NCBI RefSeq assembly: GCF_032380655.1
Contig: NZ_JAWDIY010000004.1
Location: 1 to 64,000, forward strand
Reading direction: 5' to 3'
DNA length: 64,000 nucleotides
Origin: Diplocloster hominis
Lineage (GTDB): Bacteria; Bacillota; Clostridia; Lachnospirales; Lachnospiraceae
Position 1 is the first letter of the stretch. Every line of letters begins with the position of its first letter. Below, one piece after another: positions 26,601 to 35,139 of this stretch. Made by a program: the position numbers and the translations under genes. Under the pieces are notes generated by a model. It made no database searches. It saw nothing but the letters and a program-made list of their open reading frames with translations, and was not told the DNA's origin.

Positions 26601-28490
26601 GGAAGCGTTATACATAATCTGGCGTCCATACATCAGCTGTTCATGCCGGGGCTGGCTCCAGGCTGCTTCCTCATAACCGATACCGCATTTATTTGCGCCG
26701 TTCAAATAATACCACGCAGGTACCTTGATATATACGCCCATGTCGCGGAAATCCTTGCACATCATGCGTACACTGTTCTCCCACTGTTTCACCACAGAGT
26801 CGAAAACACCGTTGTGGAAACTGTATTTGGAAGCTTTTCCGGTCGTCGTATCCGTGGGATCCGCCGGATCGGTCTCTTTATCCTCGTTTACATGTTTTTC
26901 TCCGCTGTTGCAATAGGTCCCGGGATACGTACCGTCGATTTCCACGCAGTCAAGTCCCGTATACTGAACAAAATTTTTGAAATTATCCCAGTAATCATCA
27001 AAGGCTGCAGTGGCTACACACCATCCGTCCCAATGTCCGGTCGCGTTCGTGCCGTATGCCTCGCCCTTCTTATATTGCCCTAATTGGTACTGCGCCTGAT
27101 AGATCCCGATCGCGATTCCCTTGCTATGCGCATAATCTACCAGTTCCTTGTAATGATCCAGCGTTTTCTGATCACGGGTTAACATCTGTCCGGAAGAATC
27201 CGGCGCGCTGTAGGACTGGATGATCATCTCGAATTCGGCAGCCGCCGCTTCATCGATCACTTCCTTCGTCAATGCTCCCGTATTATGGTGGGTCAGCGGA
27301 TTATCCGTTATCCACGGGAACAGCGTGCGGTAGATCCCCAGCCTTTCCCGCATCTTCAGTTCAAACCAGTAGGTGCTGTGGGTAAATTCGTAAGTATTAT
27401 ATCCAATCATCGATTGATCTTTTACCAGCTCGTAAGCCGGCCCCACTTCATAACAGGTATGAGCGATATCCTTAAGCTCCAGGAATGGACTGCCCTCTTT
27501 CTCCAGTTCGCATTTACAAGGAAGCGCCCTGTTGATCGGAAGGGTGCTCTGATCGCCGCAGGTAAAGTCTGTCTCTAACGCCAGCAGGTCCTCCATATCC
27601 TGGTTGCCGTTTAATACCTCAGGCGCCAGGCGGCCGATCATCACCTGCTGATCACCGGTATTGGTAATTTCGACTCTTTTTTTCATAGCCGGTACATTGT
27701 CATACATCTCGTAAATAACTTTGACCTTAATTCCCTGGTACGCCTGCGGGAATTCAGCCGGCGCGGAAAAGTTGAATTCCAAATGTTTTCCCTTCGGCGG
27801 CCATTCCTTCGCCGCCGGATCCCCGAAGAATTCGTTAGGGGTCCACTCAAAGGGTTTTTCACAGGTTTCCTGAATCTCATAACCGTCAAAGACAAAGGTA
27901 TTTCCAGCTTGCTTTCCTCCGATAAAATAATAGTCCGGATCTGCCTTGATACAGCTTTTTGGTATCTCAATCGTATTGTCAGCGGAAGAGATCGGATCAT
28001 GTGTGATCTTTATCCCCTCATCACTGTAAACCTCACGATATGGTTTATCGTAAAGTCCAAGATACACATCCGGCCTGACGTCGTCCGTGTCCATCATTTC
28101 TTTGTCGATATACAGATTTTTGTAGCTTGACGTATAGAATTCGCTGCCTCCTTTTTCCGGTACCTTAAACTTTCGTTCAACAATACCGTTTCCAATCGTC
28201 AGACTGCCTTTTTCTTCTTTTACTTCAACCGGCAGCGGCTCTGTCGTCTCCAGCCAGTGACGTTTCCCGGACACGGCATTCTCAAGCCCCTCCACGACTT
28301 CGCCCTTTTCGTTCGTATAAGGCGTAGCGATAAAGGTGGTATCCTCAGCATTCAGCTTTACAAACCCCGCTTTAGCCGCATCACCCAGAATTCCCGCAAA
28401 TGCCTCGAGGCCTGTCAGTGAGGTAAATATCACCGTACAGGCCAATAACATTGCAAGACGTCTTTTGAAACCTCGATACTTTTTCTGCAT
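20676..28490 (-). CDS. Giant cell-wall-anchored multidomain glycoside hydrolase-like protein
   Basis: Surface protein of 2604 aa. The ATG at 28490 follows GAGGAGGGAG and opens a signal peptide (1-33). Approximate layout: beta-sandwich (45-380); barrel-like catalytic region (383-800) with VEIDGT at 516-521, Asp519 being a candidate nucleophile; Fn3 (867-975); Ig-like; LamG (1073-1280); helical linker; LamG (1351-1575); F5/8C or CBM32-like (1576-1744); Ig-like; CBM-like (1841-1968); Ig-like; InlB-type repeats (2051-2341); FIVAR-like (2476-2541). It ends in a Ser/Gln spacer, APQTGD near 2567, a transmembrane helix and a basic tail, as in sortase substrates. The catalytic part vaguely resembles clan GH-D (alpha-galactosidase-like), but I cannot place the family. 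Its promoter carries the shared operator described under 28581-28610. Confidence 0.8.
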   Translation of the reverse strand: MQKKYRGFKRRLAMLLACTVIFTSLTGLEAFAGILGDAAKAGFVKLNAEDTTFIATPYTNEKGEVVEGLENAVSGKRHWLETTEPLPVEVKEEKGSLTIGNGIVERKFKVPEKGGSEFYTSSYKNLYIDKEMMDTDDVRPDVYLGLYDKPYREVYSDEGIKITHDPISSADNTIEIPKSCIKADPDYYFIGGKQAGNTFVFDGYEIQETCEKPFEWTPNEFFGDPAAKEWPPKGKHLEFNFSAPAEFPQAYQGIKVKVIYEMYDNVPAMKKRVEITNTGDQQVMIGRLAPEVLNGNQDMEDLLALETDFTCGDQSTLPINRALPCKCELEKEGSPFLELKDIAHTCYEVGPAYELVKDQSMIGYNTYEFTHSTYWFELKMRERLGIYRTLFPWITDNPLTHHNTGALTKEVIDEAAAAEFEMIIQSYSAPDSSGQMLTRDQKTLDHYKELVDYAHSKGIAIGIYQAQYQLGQYKKGEAYGTNATGHWDGWCVATAAFDDYWDNFKNFVQYTGLDCVEIDGTYPGTYCNSGEKHVNEDKETDPADPTDTTTGKASKYSFHNGVFDSVVKQWENSVRMMCKDFRDMGVYIKVPAWYYLNGANKCGIGYEEAAWSQPRHEQLMYGRQIMYNASYGRTMSMSWSHVPFAEYHGGGGDAAFQPFKDKKEDYNWVIAQNVGNGVNSDFRGPHLYDDGTQDILNKWVEFYKRYRGIVNSDMVHISQATYDAAGTNRQRGTKMDTLYHVNALNEGEKGLLWVYNQTDEERTEIIDVPMYYTGLSEGLNYPPVPLNGSLGKDVHRYGAYPPNYKWIPQTEANYRQPDTKAGDYGEAAFMKQGVQSEVLSIDSNGNAQLKVTLPPMSFTYYSIYDTAEAPEVTLEVGKVSGLEAREVTENSAELHWDKDVSFTMTENGVVIPNPAVTIDGYMVYRDGDLIAQTMDNTYTDSGLKEQQKYTYTVKAVANGVEGALSDPAEVDTQTDLTAPLVAGIKAINETTVEISFNENVDAVTAEDTANYSISEGIAVKSAAAKGEKVTLTTDKLSLLQPYTLEVEKVCDASKNKNEMEPYEQRVIYGYIAKFGFEQADEGLITDAFHNYTGKAYYMDELEQTYGSSVRLNTDKKSYGNLGSGLLKGMEQYSMSVWFKTDQAEKQVLLSQGQDRIPEDDLTLWTENGSLNFHISDGTGNDVTLQGGTIVSDQWNLAAAVRDGDTFTLYLNGEEISTQSAQIGENNTQNALLAGAMTNNAGGDRVYFYSGDLSEISIYNVPLNAENVKLLARSGLAALSTVMDEAKAVDGSLFTDETYQALKAVMDEVDSKDPAGMMPAEIADMIDRLQEAQDKLQLADGSKELTALYHMDEEKGETIANAIPGHNAKFINGEYMRVGTPFHRGAYLYENIQNYISIPDSPIWGMEQFTVNGWFKPQLYLDTEVTDTIDPDNQVQGTPKQVLLADQEGNFVLSLQKRKLVLEISDGNTTEVLTAPEEFAMETVTGGETRQAWNHFSVVRSKDTFTLFLNGTQMGQVSLENVTVGDSLTIGAKLNEKERELQYNGLVDEFSFYGAALEDADIEAASQAIPFRKSERENIALGKKLNSDGMSDAQRLNDGKVLDFAGKERDTPWTARSNGTVGNQGLKYEIDLGAVYDIDAISLTQFFRNYKNEELRRFRDVVIQISTTADFAAENTVTVLNTDTENRMGCGAGSDQTFYSFALGNDFILDQPVPGRYVRLKNSGFYNLSGGYSGYVNVSELEVYGSKAPAEPELNVSAEDIDLKVAGDREFVKVTVDADTNLRDLTVTSGDEGIATANWSAADGLQINAVSGGNTDITLTHPKDNSLTKVVHVTVEGLEPTAVINDNDPAIIYTGGFSYYNGRGGDPDGVTEYSRDIHYGNTGDATAEYTFTGTGIDIVTTVNVDGCLLGVSIDGEAQPDVNTKTPNDKYFKRANQMCVFSKTDLSYGEHTIRLENKGGNITVDAFRIYTDESKHLISLEDVNVETPLHVLPVLPETVKATYGDGHEMDVTVTWDEVSQDQVETMHEFTVEGSVEGTALKAKAIVIVGEAETYEVVFMMDDSEYARASAEKGQEITMPEEPVKEGLRFTGWFTQAAGGEKVEDFTTSKIVYAQFEEILYHITVSQTEHGEIQADKETAAKDTRVYISVTPESGYRLTQDSLTVLFGETHVPVEVSGDSYSFLMPEGDVNITGTFEPAPRYMVIVTDGTGSGEYGEGDQVSITADNAPEGKEFDRWISSDVEIEQPEEESTTFIMIAQDVTVTATYKDVPVIGKSYKVTVKGGSGSGDFEEGAAVEIVADDLEGKRFVKWMSDDVEFADAVSGKTSFIMPGKDVTVEAVFEDIGESDYLERTVDDPDHKGFLIYGQQVHKNAKLSVEELKLDDCNGCKEFREYLDKHEDSFVWSGNLTLSEDFKGDITATIPTDPKFNGSKVLVLHAVPAGLERFETTVNDGRVKVNVSSLSPFAVFITKDDDPVMTDKSGLQKIYDKYAELKQGDYTDESFKVFSDARAHALAVMKDDKATQQQINEAITKLEIAVKELKLKDQNKGSDSDQQQQSDSSQQTAGAPQTGDSAPIVVWVLFALAAIGTVIFILYRKRQSSGGHGTD

Positions 28491-28544
28491 TTTCTCCCTC
28501 CTCAGGTTGTATTTTATTTCCAGCACTTCGTGTGAGCTAATTAA

Positions 28545-28550
28545 ATTATA
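28545..28550 (-). promoter_or_regulatory. -10 box of the giant surface-protein gene
   Basis: TATAAT on the minus strand, with no recognisable -35 at 17 bp. This points to activator-dependent transcription through the operator that begins 30 bases upstream. Confidence 0.6.
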
Positions 28551-28580
28551 TCGGATAATCCATAGAAAGATAATGTACAA

Positions 28581-28610
28581 ACCTGACCAGAGACAGTGGA
28601 CTTTTTTTAC
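28581..28610 (-). promoter_or_regulatory. Shared operator, copy A
   Basis: Minus strand GTAAAAAAAGT (28600-28610), 12 bases, GTCAGGT (28581-28587). Identical half elements and spacing occur at 33590-33619 and 41592-41621. It lies 91 bases upstream of the start codon. Confidence 0.85.
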
Positions 28611-28665
28611 ACCAGCTGTGCGGTAAAACCACGGGGACAAAACCGGCAAAGGCTCTTTGTAATAG

Positions 28666-28727
28666 AAAAAAGCACCCTGACCGTTTGACACAGCCCTCTT
28701 CTACTGCATCTTACTATCAGGGTACTT
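28666..28727 (-). terminator. Terminator of the 1585-aa surface protein gene
   Basis: On the minus strand GTACCCTGA pairs with TCAGGGTGC across a long loop, followed by T6. It separates the two giant genes, so each has its own transcript. Confidence 0.7.
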
Positions 28728-28745
28728 TCACTTATTTATGAAACA

Positions 28746-31700
28746 TTAATTTTTTCGTGCTGATGAATCCCCGTATCTTCTTCTGAACAGCAGGATTATT
28801 GCCGCCCCGCCGGCCGCCAGCATGAACCAAAGCCACGCGATGGGTGCCCCGTCTCCGGTCTCCGGAGAATCTGCTGTCTGCTGCCCGGACTGATCTGACT
28901 GCTGCGATTGGTCCGAATGGTCATCAGAATCCTGTTTCTTCTCCTGTAGTCCCCTGACCGCATTTTCCAACTTTTCTTTTGCTTCATTTACCTGCTGTTG
29001 TGCCGTTTTGTCATCCTTTAGAACATTCAGTGCATGATCCCTAGCTTCGGCAAACGTCTTCCAGCTGGCATCCGTATACTTGTCCTGTGTCAGGTTAACG
29101 CATTTGTCATATATATTCTGCAACCCGGACTTATCCACCGTAACCGGTTTTTCCGTAGGCTGCGGTTCCTCCTTGATCTTCTCAAACTCCGCGCTTACGC
29201 TGACATTTTTGCCGGGCATCCGGAAACTGGTCGATTGGGCACCCGCATTATCCAGAGTCACATCTGCTGATGTCCATTTTATAAATTTCATACCCTCAGG
29301 AATGGCCGCTGTAATCCTCACCGTCTCGCCCTTTTTGTATTCTCCGCTTCCTGAGCCGCCTTCTACTGTAACCTTATATTTCTCTACTGCTACAGGCACT
29401 TTTCTTAATCCATCCACCGCATCTGAAAGGGTTTTCACCATTTTGTCGATCTGAGGCTGGGAAAAACCATCGTCAAACAGGGTGCGCACTGACTCTGCCA
29501 ATGCATCCGAAAACGGTTTCCATGTCTCTTCCAGGTATTCTTCCTCTGCCCGGTCTTTATTTTCCTCATACAGTTTCTTTAGATCAGTGCGGTCTGTCAC
29601 ATTTACCCGGAAATTCACCGTTTCCGTATCTGTGCCGCTCGTGAAGGTGACCTGGAACGTATGTGTCCTGTTATCAAGCGTGCCCAGATATTCCGGTTTC
29701 AATGTGATCCCTGTGCCATCCTGAGCAATTGTATAGCTTCCGGCATCTAACTCGGTGCCGCAGGATACCTTACTTACACCGTAACCGTTAGGGTCCATAT
29801 GAATGATGACTTCATTCCTGGCGTTGGCCTTGTCAAACGCATGGTCTTCGTCATAGATTACCGGCTTATATTCCGTCATGCCCGCCTGCGCTTTGATTTC
29901 TTCCGGAGTCAAAGCTGCTGCATAGATTTTGTACTCATCCAGCAGGCCGTTGAAACCATGGAGATAACTGCTGCCACTGGTATTGACACCCATGCAGAGA
30001 TTCTTTTTCCATTTGCCGGCGTCGAATCCCGCGATTCCTTCTTTGGATCCGATCTCTTCCCCGTTCAAATACAGTATCATGGTGCCGTTTTCATAAGTAA
30101 GCGCCACATGATTCCATTGATTGAATTCTATCGCTTTGCTTCCATTGAGTGTACCGCCGCCTGACGTGGATTCCACTTCCACACAGGGCTTACGGGAATC
30201 TCTGTGTATATAGAACCATATGCCGTTTTGGCCCGCAGTCCCGCTGGTGACACTTGAGAACAGGGTCTGCGACTGGCCTGAGGCTCCCAGGCTGTTGCAC
30301 CATGCCGAGATGGTGAAACTGTCGGAACCGGCAAACGCGGAGGAAGTGATCTGCACCCCATCATTCTTTTTGCCGTCAAGCTTAACTGCACCGGCATTTT
30401 TACCGTCTCCGGATTCTAAGGTACCGATCTTTGTTCCGTCTTCATCACCGGAAAAATCCCTGATGGTATCTCCGGAGATATCATCGAATTTGTAGTAGTG
30501 TGTCCGCAGCGATAAACCTGCCCTGTCCTTTATACAGAGGTTTGCGGATTCTGAAGTGTCCGTCACATTGCGGACCGTGATAACCAGCATATCTTCCGGA
30601 CTCATATCGGAAATTGTCAGGGTCACAGTTTTTCCATCTGCTCCCAGCTCAGCTTTTATTACTTTTACACTGGAAGATATTGTATAGTTCTCTGCATTTT
30701 CCGCTGTCACTTTTGTGACCGGTTCATCAAATATTACATTTATGGAGGTTCTAGATACAGCGGTTACCTTATAAATTTGGGGAGCCTCTGTATCTTTTCC
30801 GGCAGTGACTTTTGCTTCATTGGAACTGTCACTTATAAGATTAGCTGCATTCACTCCTTTTACCGTATAGGTATATTCCGTATTCTCCCTGGTATTCGTA
30901 TCCACATAGCTCGTATTTTCCGTAAAGGCAAGGAACTCACCATCGCGGTATATGTTATATCCTTTCATAACGCCGTCATTTTCCTCAGAGGGCTGCCATT
31001 CCAAGCGGATTTGATTACTGTCTGTGGAAACTGCCGTCAGCGCGGACGGTGCGGTGGGCGGCGTCGTATCTATCCGTTCGTTCACCTGCCTTAGCTGATC
31101 AAATGCGGTAGGATCCAACTCACCCCGCGCGTTCACTTTCAGATCAAAGCAGAGTACAAAATTATTTTCCATAGCTCCGGTCCGCGCCTCATACATCTCA
31201 TCCACACTGCGCGAAGATCCCTTGCAGCCCCAGCGGTTCTGCCATGTGCCAGTGGAACCAAGAGGGGCGAAGTGGAAGAGCTGACAGTCACCGCTCGCCC
31301 AACGAGTGTCAGACAATCCGGGATTAAGCCCGCCTGCCTCTCCGGCCGTATAGTCCGTATAATCAGTAATTTTACTGTGATTGACCGAGGCGGAGGTACC
31401 CTTGTTAAAGGTAACAATGCTGTAAGGGTTGCCTGCTTTCGCAGCATTTGCCAATGAAGAGACATTATACTCCAGGCTCATATCCAGCTGGCTGCCTGCA
31501 CCGCTGTGATAAAAGCCGTCAAACCACCATCCGGATACCATGTCACCATAGTGTTCGGACCACCACGCCACCATCTCAGAGAGCACCTTTCTGGCTTTTT
31601 GAGACGGTACGCCGTCCTGGCCGGGCGTATAGTCAAACACTTTTTTTGTCACCAGATAATCGCTGAAATAGCCATATCCATTCGGAGTACCCGATTCATC

Positions 31701-33503
31701 CCAACAGGCGGAATGAGGAGGGTTGGAAGGCAGGTACAGCATCAGACGTATCCCATAAGGTTCAAGTGCCTTGGCAATCTTCATCGGAAGATCATTCTCC
31801 ATAGAGGTAGTCTTGGGATTCTGCTCTCCCTCTTTTAACAGCCCTGCCTCACGCATATACTTATCATAGACCGCATTGGGGGCACAGTAGCTTCCGGAGT
31901 TCTGCCCCAGGGTGAGCAGTACATATTTCGCGCCTGTCTCATTTACCTGCTTCGCATATTCTTCCGCGTCGAACTGACCGACGTACTCATCCCACGTTGT
32001 AGTCGACCGGTCCCATTTTTCACTGTCACCGGCGTAAGTACCGGGAAGATTGAAGTAATTGGACAGGAAATGATGAGAAATTCCGAATTCCGCATCATAG
32101 AACCAGTCCGTAAGCGGATTGCCGTCGGTGTGCTTGACAGGGGCAGAGGTGGACGGTGTGAAATATTCCGTACCTCTGTTGCCAAATTCATCCGCAGGCG
32201 TAACCTTGCAGCGCAGATACTTGTCCTCGTACTTATCCAGCAGGATAACCGTCTCTGCGCAGATGCCGGAGAGATCCTCGAATGGCCCGTCCTGTGCGTC
32301 TGCTATCTGCCACTGAAACTTTGTATCCCCCTCGGCATCGCCGTCCTCATCTGAAAAAGTATATTCGGCTTTCAACATCCCCTTTACGCTGGGATCTTCC
32401 CCCAACATAGATACAGAAAGATTCGTCACTTTAAGATCCGCTGCCGCAGGCGCCTTGTTGGTGCCTCCCGGCAGTACCACCGATGTTTCTAATGTTTCCC
32501 AGGCGTAAGTGACCGCCAGTTTAACGGTCACTTCGTATTCCGTCTTGTTCGTAAACGGATCATACGTAACGACAGCCTGGCCGGTTGACGAATCATAAGC
32601 GAAATCGGTCACATTGACTGCCTTCTCTGCCCCATCGACAGTGGCTTTCAGTGCAACTTCGTTGACCTGCACATCCGCCGGCATATTGGGAAAGGTAAGT
32701 GTCAGCTTTCCGTTTTCGGATTCTTCCTCCACAATAGAAAAGGAACTCTGTGCTTCCGCGTCATAGATCGCCGCAATTTCTTCTGCGGATATGGCAGTAT
32801 CATACAGGCGCAGATCATCCATCGCTCCGTTGAATGCATTCTTGGCGTATACATTTCCGTCTTTATCACAGTTAATACCTATGTACAGTGGATAGTCAGT
32901 GGCTGCAAAATCATCTGCGCTCACTGCCAGTGTACCTGCCGGCGCTCCGTCGATATAAAAAGATACTACCGCGGCCTCCCTGGCAACAGCAATATGGTGC
33001 CACTGTCCCACATCTGCTCTGGCCTCTGAAAAGCCTTCCTGAAATGAGGAGTTGGAACTGCCCACACTCATTGCATGATACACCTGTGCGTTCTTTATAT
33101 TGACTCCCAGCTGATTCGCGACTTTACCTGTGTTCCCGCGATAAAATACTGCCTGTCCATCGGCCGGATTCGGCGCCTGCCTGATCCACCCCATCATTGT
33201 GTAAGCGCTGGTTGGCTGAAAGTCCGTGCCAAGATCGATGTACGTATCGGTACCGTTGAATTCCAGCGCATACTCCCCCTGACGGCCTTGCGTAAGCGCG
33301 GTGCTACCGTTTACGGCATAACTTGCCCCGCTGATCTTCTCCTCCACCATGCCGCCTGTCAGACTTTCCATTTCAAAACGTAGTTTTGGTTCCGTCATCT
33401 GATCCGACTCCGACGCATATGCCGGCAGCGCGGGAATCTGCATAAGCATGGATACACAGCCGAAAATGGCGACCATTTTTTTCCATAAAACAGTTTTCCT
33501 CAT
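28746..33503 (-). CDS. Cell-wall-anchored GH29-like (alpha-L-fucosidase type) multidomain protein
   Basis: Surface protein of 1585 aa. Signal peptide about 1-31; LamG-like domain (40-245); two Ig-like domains (250-455); GH29-like catalytic region (about 465-800); Fn3 (814-905); Ig-like (905-1000); LamG (1001-1200); Ig/cadherin-like (1220-1310); FIVAR-like, InlB-type and second FIVAR-like segments (1310-1520). The end has a Gln/Ser spacer, SPETGD near 1546, a hydrophobic helix and RRR, as in sortase substrates. GH29 features are the FGISHHF opening, ETGAKYVLLTLGQ and GWWFDGFYHSG, with Asp662 in the place of the nucleophile. An exo-fucosidase or related activity is inferred. C-terminal architecture is shared with the 2604-aa protein. 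Starts with ATG. Confidence 0.82.
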   Translation of the reverse strand: MRKTVLWKKMVAIFGCVSMLMQIPALPAYASESDQMTEPKLRFEMESLTGGMVEEKISGASYAVNGSTALTQGRQGEYALEFNGTDTYIDLGTDFQPTSAYTMMGWIRQAPNPADGQAVFYRGNTGKVANQLGVNIKNAQVYHAMSVGSSNSSFQEGFSEARADVGQWHHIAVAREAAVVSFYIDGAPAGTLAVSADDFAATDYPLYIGINCDKDGNVYAKNAFNGAMDDLRLYDTAISAEEIAAIYDAEAQSSFSIVEEESENGKLTLTFPNMPADVQVNEVALKATVDGAEKAVNVTDFAYDSSTGQAVVTYDPFTNKTEYEVTVKLAVTYAWETLETSVVLPGGTNKAPAAADLKVTNLSVSMLGEDPSVKGMLKAEYTFSDEDGDAEGDTKFQWQIADAQDGPFEDLSGICAETVILLDKYEDKYLRCKVTPADEFGNRGTEYFTPSTSAPVKHTDGNPLTDWFYDAEFGISHHFLSNYFNLPGTYAGDSEKWDRSTTTWDEYVGQFDAEEYAKQVNETGAKYVLLTLGQNSGSYCAPNAVYDKYMREAGLLKEGEQNPKTTSMENDLPMKIAKALEPYGIRLMLYLPSNPPHSACWDESGTPNGYGYFSDYLVTKKVFDYTPGQDGVPSQKARKVLSEMVAWWSEHYGDMVSGWWFDGFYHSGAGSQLDMSLEYNVSSLANAAKAGNPYSIVTFNKGTSASVNHSKITDYTDYTAGEAGGLNPGLSDTRWASGDCQLFHFAPLGSTGTWQNRWGCKGSSRSVDEMYEARTGAMENNFVLCFDLKVNARGELDPTAFDQLRQVNERIDTTPPTAPSALTAVSTDSNQIRLEWQPSEENDGVMKGYNIYRDGEFLAFTENTSYVDTNTRENTEYTYTVKGVNAANLISDSSNEAKVTAGKDTEAPQIYKVTAVSRTSINVIFDEPVTKVTAENAENYTISSSVKVIKAELGADGKTVTLTISDMSPEDMLVITVRNVTDTSESANLCIKDRAGLSLRTHYYKFDDISGDTIRDFSGDEDGTKIGTLESGDGKNAGAVKLDGKKNDGVQITSSAFAGSDSFTISAWCNSLGASGQSQTLFSSVTSGTAGQNGIWFYIHRDSRKPCVEVESTSGGGTLNGSKAIEFNQWNHVALTYENGTMILYLNGEEIGSKEGIAGFDAGKWKKNLCMGVNTSGSSYLHGFNGLLDEYKIYAAALTPEEIKAQAGMTEYKPVIYDEDHAFDKANARNEVIIHMDPNGYGVSKVSCGTELDAGSYTIAQDGTGITLKPEYLGTLDNRTHTFQVTFTSGTDTETVNFRVNVTDRTDLKKLYEENKDRAEEEYLEETWKPFSDALAESVRTLFDDGFSQPQIDKMVKTLSDAVDGLRKVPVAVEKYKVTVEGGSGSGEYKKGETVRITAAIPEGMKFIKWTSADVTLDNAGAQSTSFRMPGKNVSVSAEFEKIKEEPQPTEKPVTVDKSGLQNIYDKCVNLTQDKYTDASWKTFAEARDHALNVLKDDKTAQQQVNEAKEKLENAVRGLQEKKQDSDDHSDQSQQSDQSGQQTADSPETGDGAPIAWLWFMLAAGGAAIILLFRRRYGDSSARKN

Positions 33504-33554
33504 TTTGCAATCTCCTCTTTCTCATATTAGTGAACGCAATACCCACATAATTTG

Positions 33555-33560
33555 ATTATA
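33555..33560 (-). promoter_or_regulatory. -10 box of the GH29-like gene
   Basis: TATAAT on the minus strand, no good -35; the shared operator starts 29 bases upstream. Confidence 0.6.
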
Positions 33561-33589
33561 AGGAAATTTATTCAAAACAAAAGGGACAG

Positions 33590-33619
33590 ACCTGACCAGT
33601 AAGTGTGGACTTTTTTTAC
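33590..33619 (-). promoter_or_regulatory. Shared operator, copy B
   Basis: Minus strand GTAAAAAAAGT (33609-33619), 12 bases, GTCAGGT (33590-33596), 87 bases upstream of the GH29-like start codon. The A-rich half contains the stop codon of the YesN-type regulator gene (33616-33618). Confidence 0.85.
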
Positions 33620-35139
33620 TCCCGGTATTCTCCCGGTGTCATTCCTGTCTCAGCCCGAAACACCCGGCTGAAATAACGATAGTCATTATAACCGCATAGA
33701 TCGCTGATCTTTGTCAGATTCATATTCGGATTTTCCTTCAAAAGCTGCTTTGCCAGTCCTATCTTTTTTTCCGTAATATACCGGTTCATGGACACTCCGG
33801 CTTTTTTCTTGAAAAGCCGGGAAAGATATGCGTAATTATAACCAAACTCGTCCGCGATCTGTTCCACACTTTCGATCGTCAGGTAATTCTCGCTGACATA
33901 GTCCAGCAGCTGATTCTCTACCTTGTCCTCATATATACTTTCCATAAAATTATTTACCTTCTTAAACTCACGCATAAGGTTTTCAAACAGCTCTTTTTCT
34001 GATATGGACATACTGATACTTCTGATCATACGCATCTGCATTTCATCCAGAAAATTTTGTCCATATTCCTGTCTCGAAAACTCCAGCAGCTTCAGTACAT
34101 AGAGGCAGAGCTTTTCTATACTTTCCTGTGAGGCATGTTTGCTCTCCATATATTCTAATACCGTTTGGATCTCATTCATAAAATTTTCCAGATTCGTACT
34201 GATAAAATATTGCCGTATATAGGTATTCATTTTCATCTTGACGATTTCCAGAAGATCATGCCGATATGTTCCTCCTTCATCTGAAAAAAACAGATTGTTT
34301 CTGCCGATAACCAGCCGCTGTTTGATAACATTGCGCAGCTGCTTGGCACCGTCCCAGATATCCTTCTGCAAAACAGCCTGGCGTACCCCGCACATGGTCA
34401 CCGGAAGTTCTGTATACTCCTGCACCAGTGCGGTCAATGCTTTCATGCGCTCTTCAATCACAAAATCGTCAGACGGCTTCGCTTTTATGGCAATCATTTT
34501 TTGATTCGGAGAATGTTCATCCGCCACGAACCATTCCTGCTCTTCCTCGCAAAGCTCCGTCATGATGACCTTCCACGGTACCGCACCCATCTGTTCCTCA
34601 TAAAATTGCCATACTTCCTCATCCTGCAGATTATAGATCACATTTCCCATACACAGTTCTATCAGCAAAAAGCTTTCTCCCTGTTCCGGTACAATCCGGT
34701 ACTGAGCAGAATAAATGACATGCCGCTGTCTGTGGACGGCAAAATGGGACAGGCTTTTTTTGATATCAAATAACGTTTCCCGCAGTGCTTCCTCTTCCAA
34801 TGGTTTTAGAAGATAGTTAAACACCCCATATCTGATCGCTTTCTGCGCATAAGTAAAGTTTGAATACCCGGATATAATCACAATAATAATATCCTGACTG
34901 CTGTTTTTGATCTCCCTGGACAGCTGCATTCCATCCATAACAGGCATAGCGATATCCGTAAAAACCACATGGGGTTTTAGTTCGGCTATTTTTTCCAGCG
35001 CTTCCTTCCCATTTGACGCACATCCAACGATATCAAACATAACATCCGCCGACTGGATTTTATGGCAAATGCCGGCCGCGATTTTCTCCTCGTCTTCCAC
35101 TACCAGTGTCCTGATTTTAAATTGTTCCTGCATCTCCAT
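33616..35139 (-). CDS. YesN-type response regulator (REC + AraC DNA-binding domain)
   Basis: Two-component response regulator of 507 aa. The receiver domain (1-125) has acidic Asp15, phospho-acceptor Asp62 (VVFTDIAMPVMDG) and the conserved Lys in YLLKPLEEE. A middle region of about 270 residues has no clear family. The AraC-type double helix-turn-helix occupies about 405-507 (IESVEQIADEFGYNYAYLSRLFKKKAGVS; LTKISDLCGYNDYRYFSRVFR). It overlaps the histidine kinase gene by 23 bp; the ATG has a GGAGG site 8 bases away. It is the best candidate for the protein binding the three shared operators, because it is encoded between the units that carry them. Confidence 0.93.
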   Translation of the reverse strand: MEMQEQFKIRTLVVEDEEKIAAGICHKIQSADVMFDIVGCASNGKEALEKIAELKPHVVFTDIAMPVMDGMQLSREIKNSSQDIIIVIISGYSNFTYAQKAIRYGVFNYLLKPLEEEALRETLFDIKKSLSHFAVHRQRHVIYSAQYRIVPEQGESFLLIELCMGNVIYNLQDEEVWQFYEEQMGAVPWKVIMTELCEEEQEWFVADEHSPNQKMIAIKAKPSDDFVIEERMKALTALVQEYTELPVTMCGVRQAVLQKDIWDGAKQLRNVIKQRLVIGRNNLFFSDEGGTYRHDLLEIVKMKMNTYIRQYFISTNLENFMNEIQTVLEYMESKHASQESIEKLCLYVLKLLEFSRQEYGQNFLDEMQMRMIRSISMSISEKELFENLMREFKKVNNFMESIYEDKVENQLLDYVSENYLTIESVEQIADEFGYNYAYLSRLFKKKAGVSMNRYITEKKIGLAKQLLKENPNMNLTKISDLCGYNDYRYFSRVFRAETGMTPGEYRE

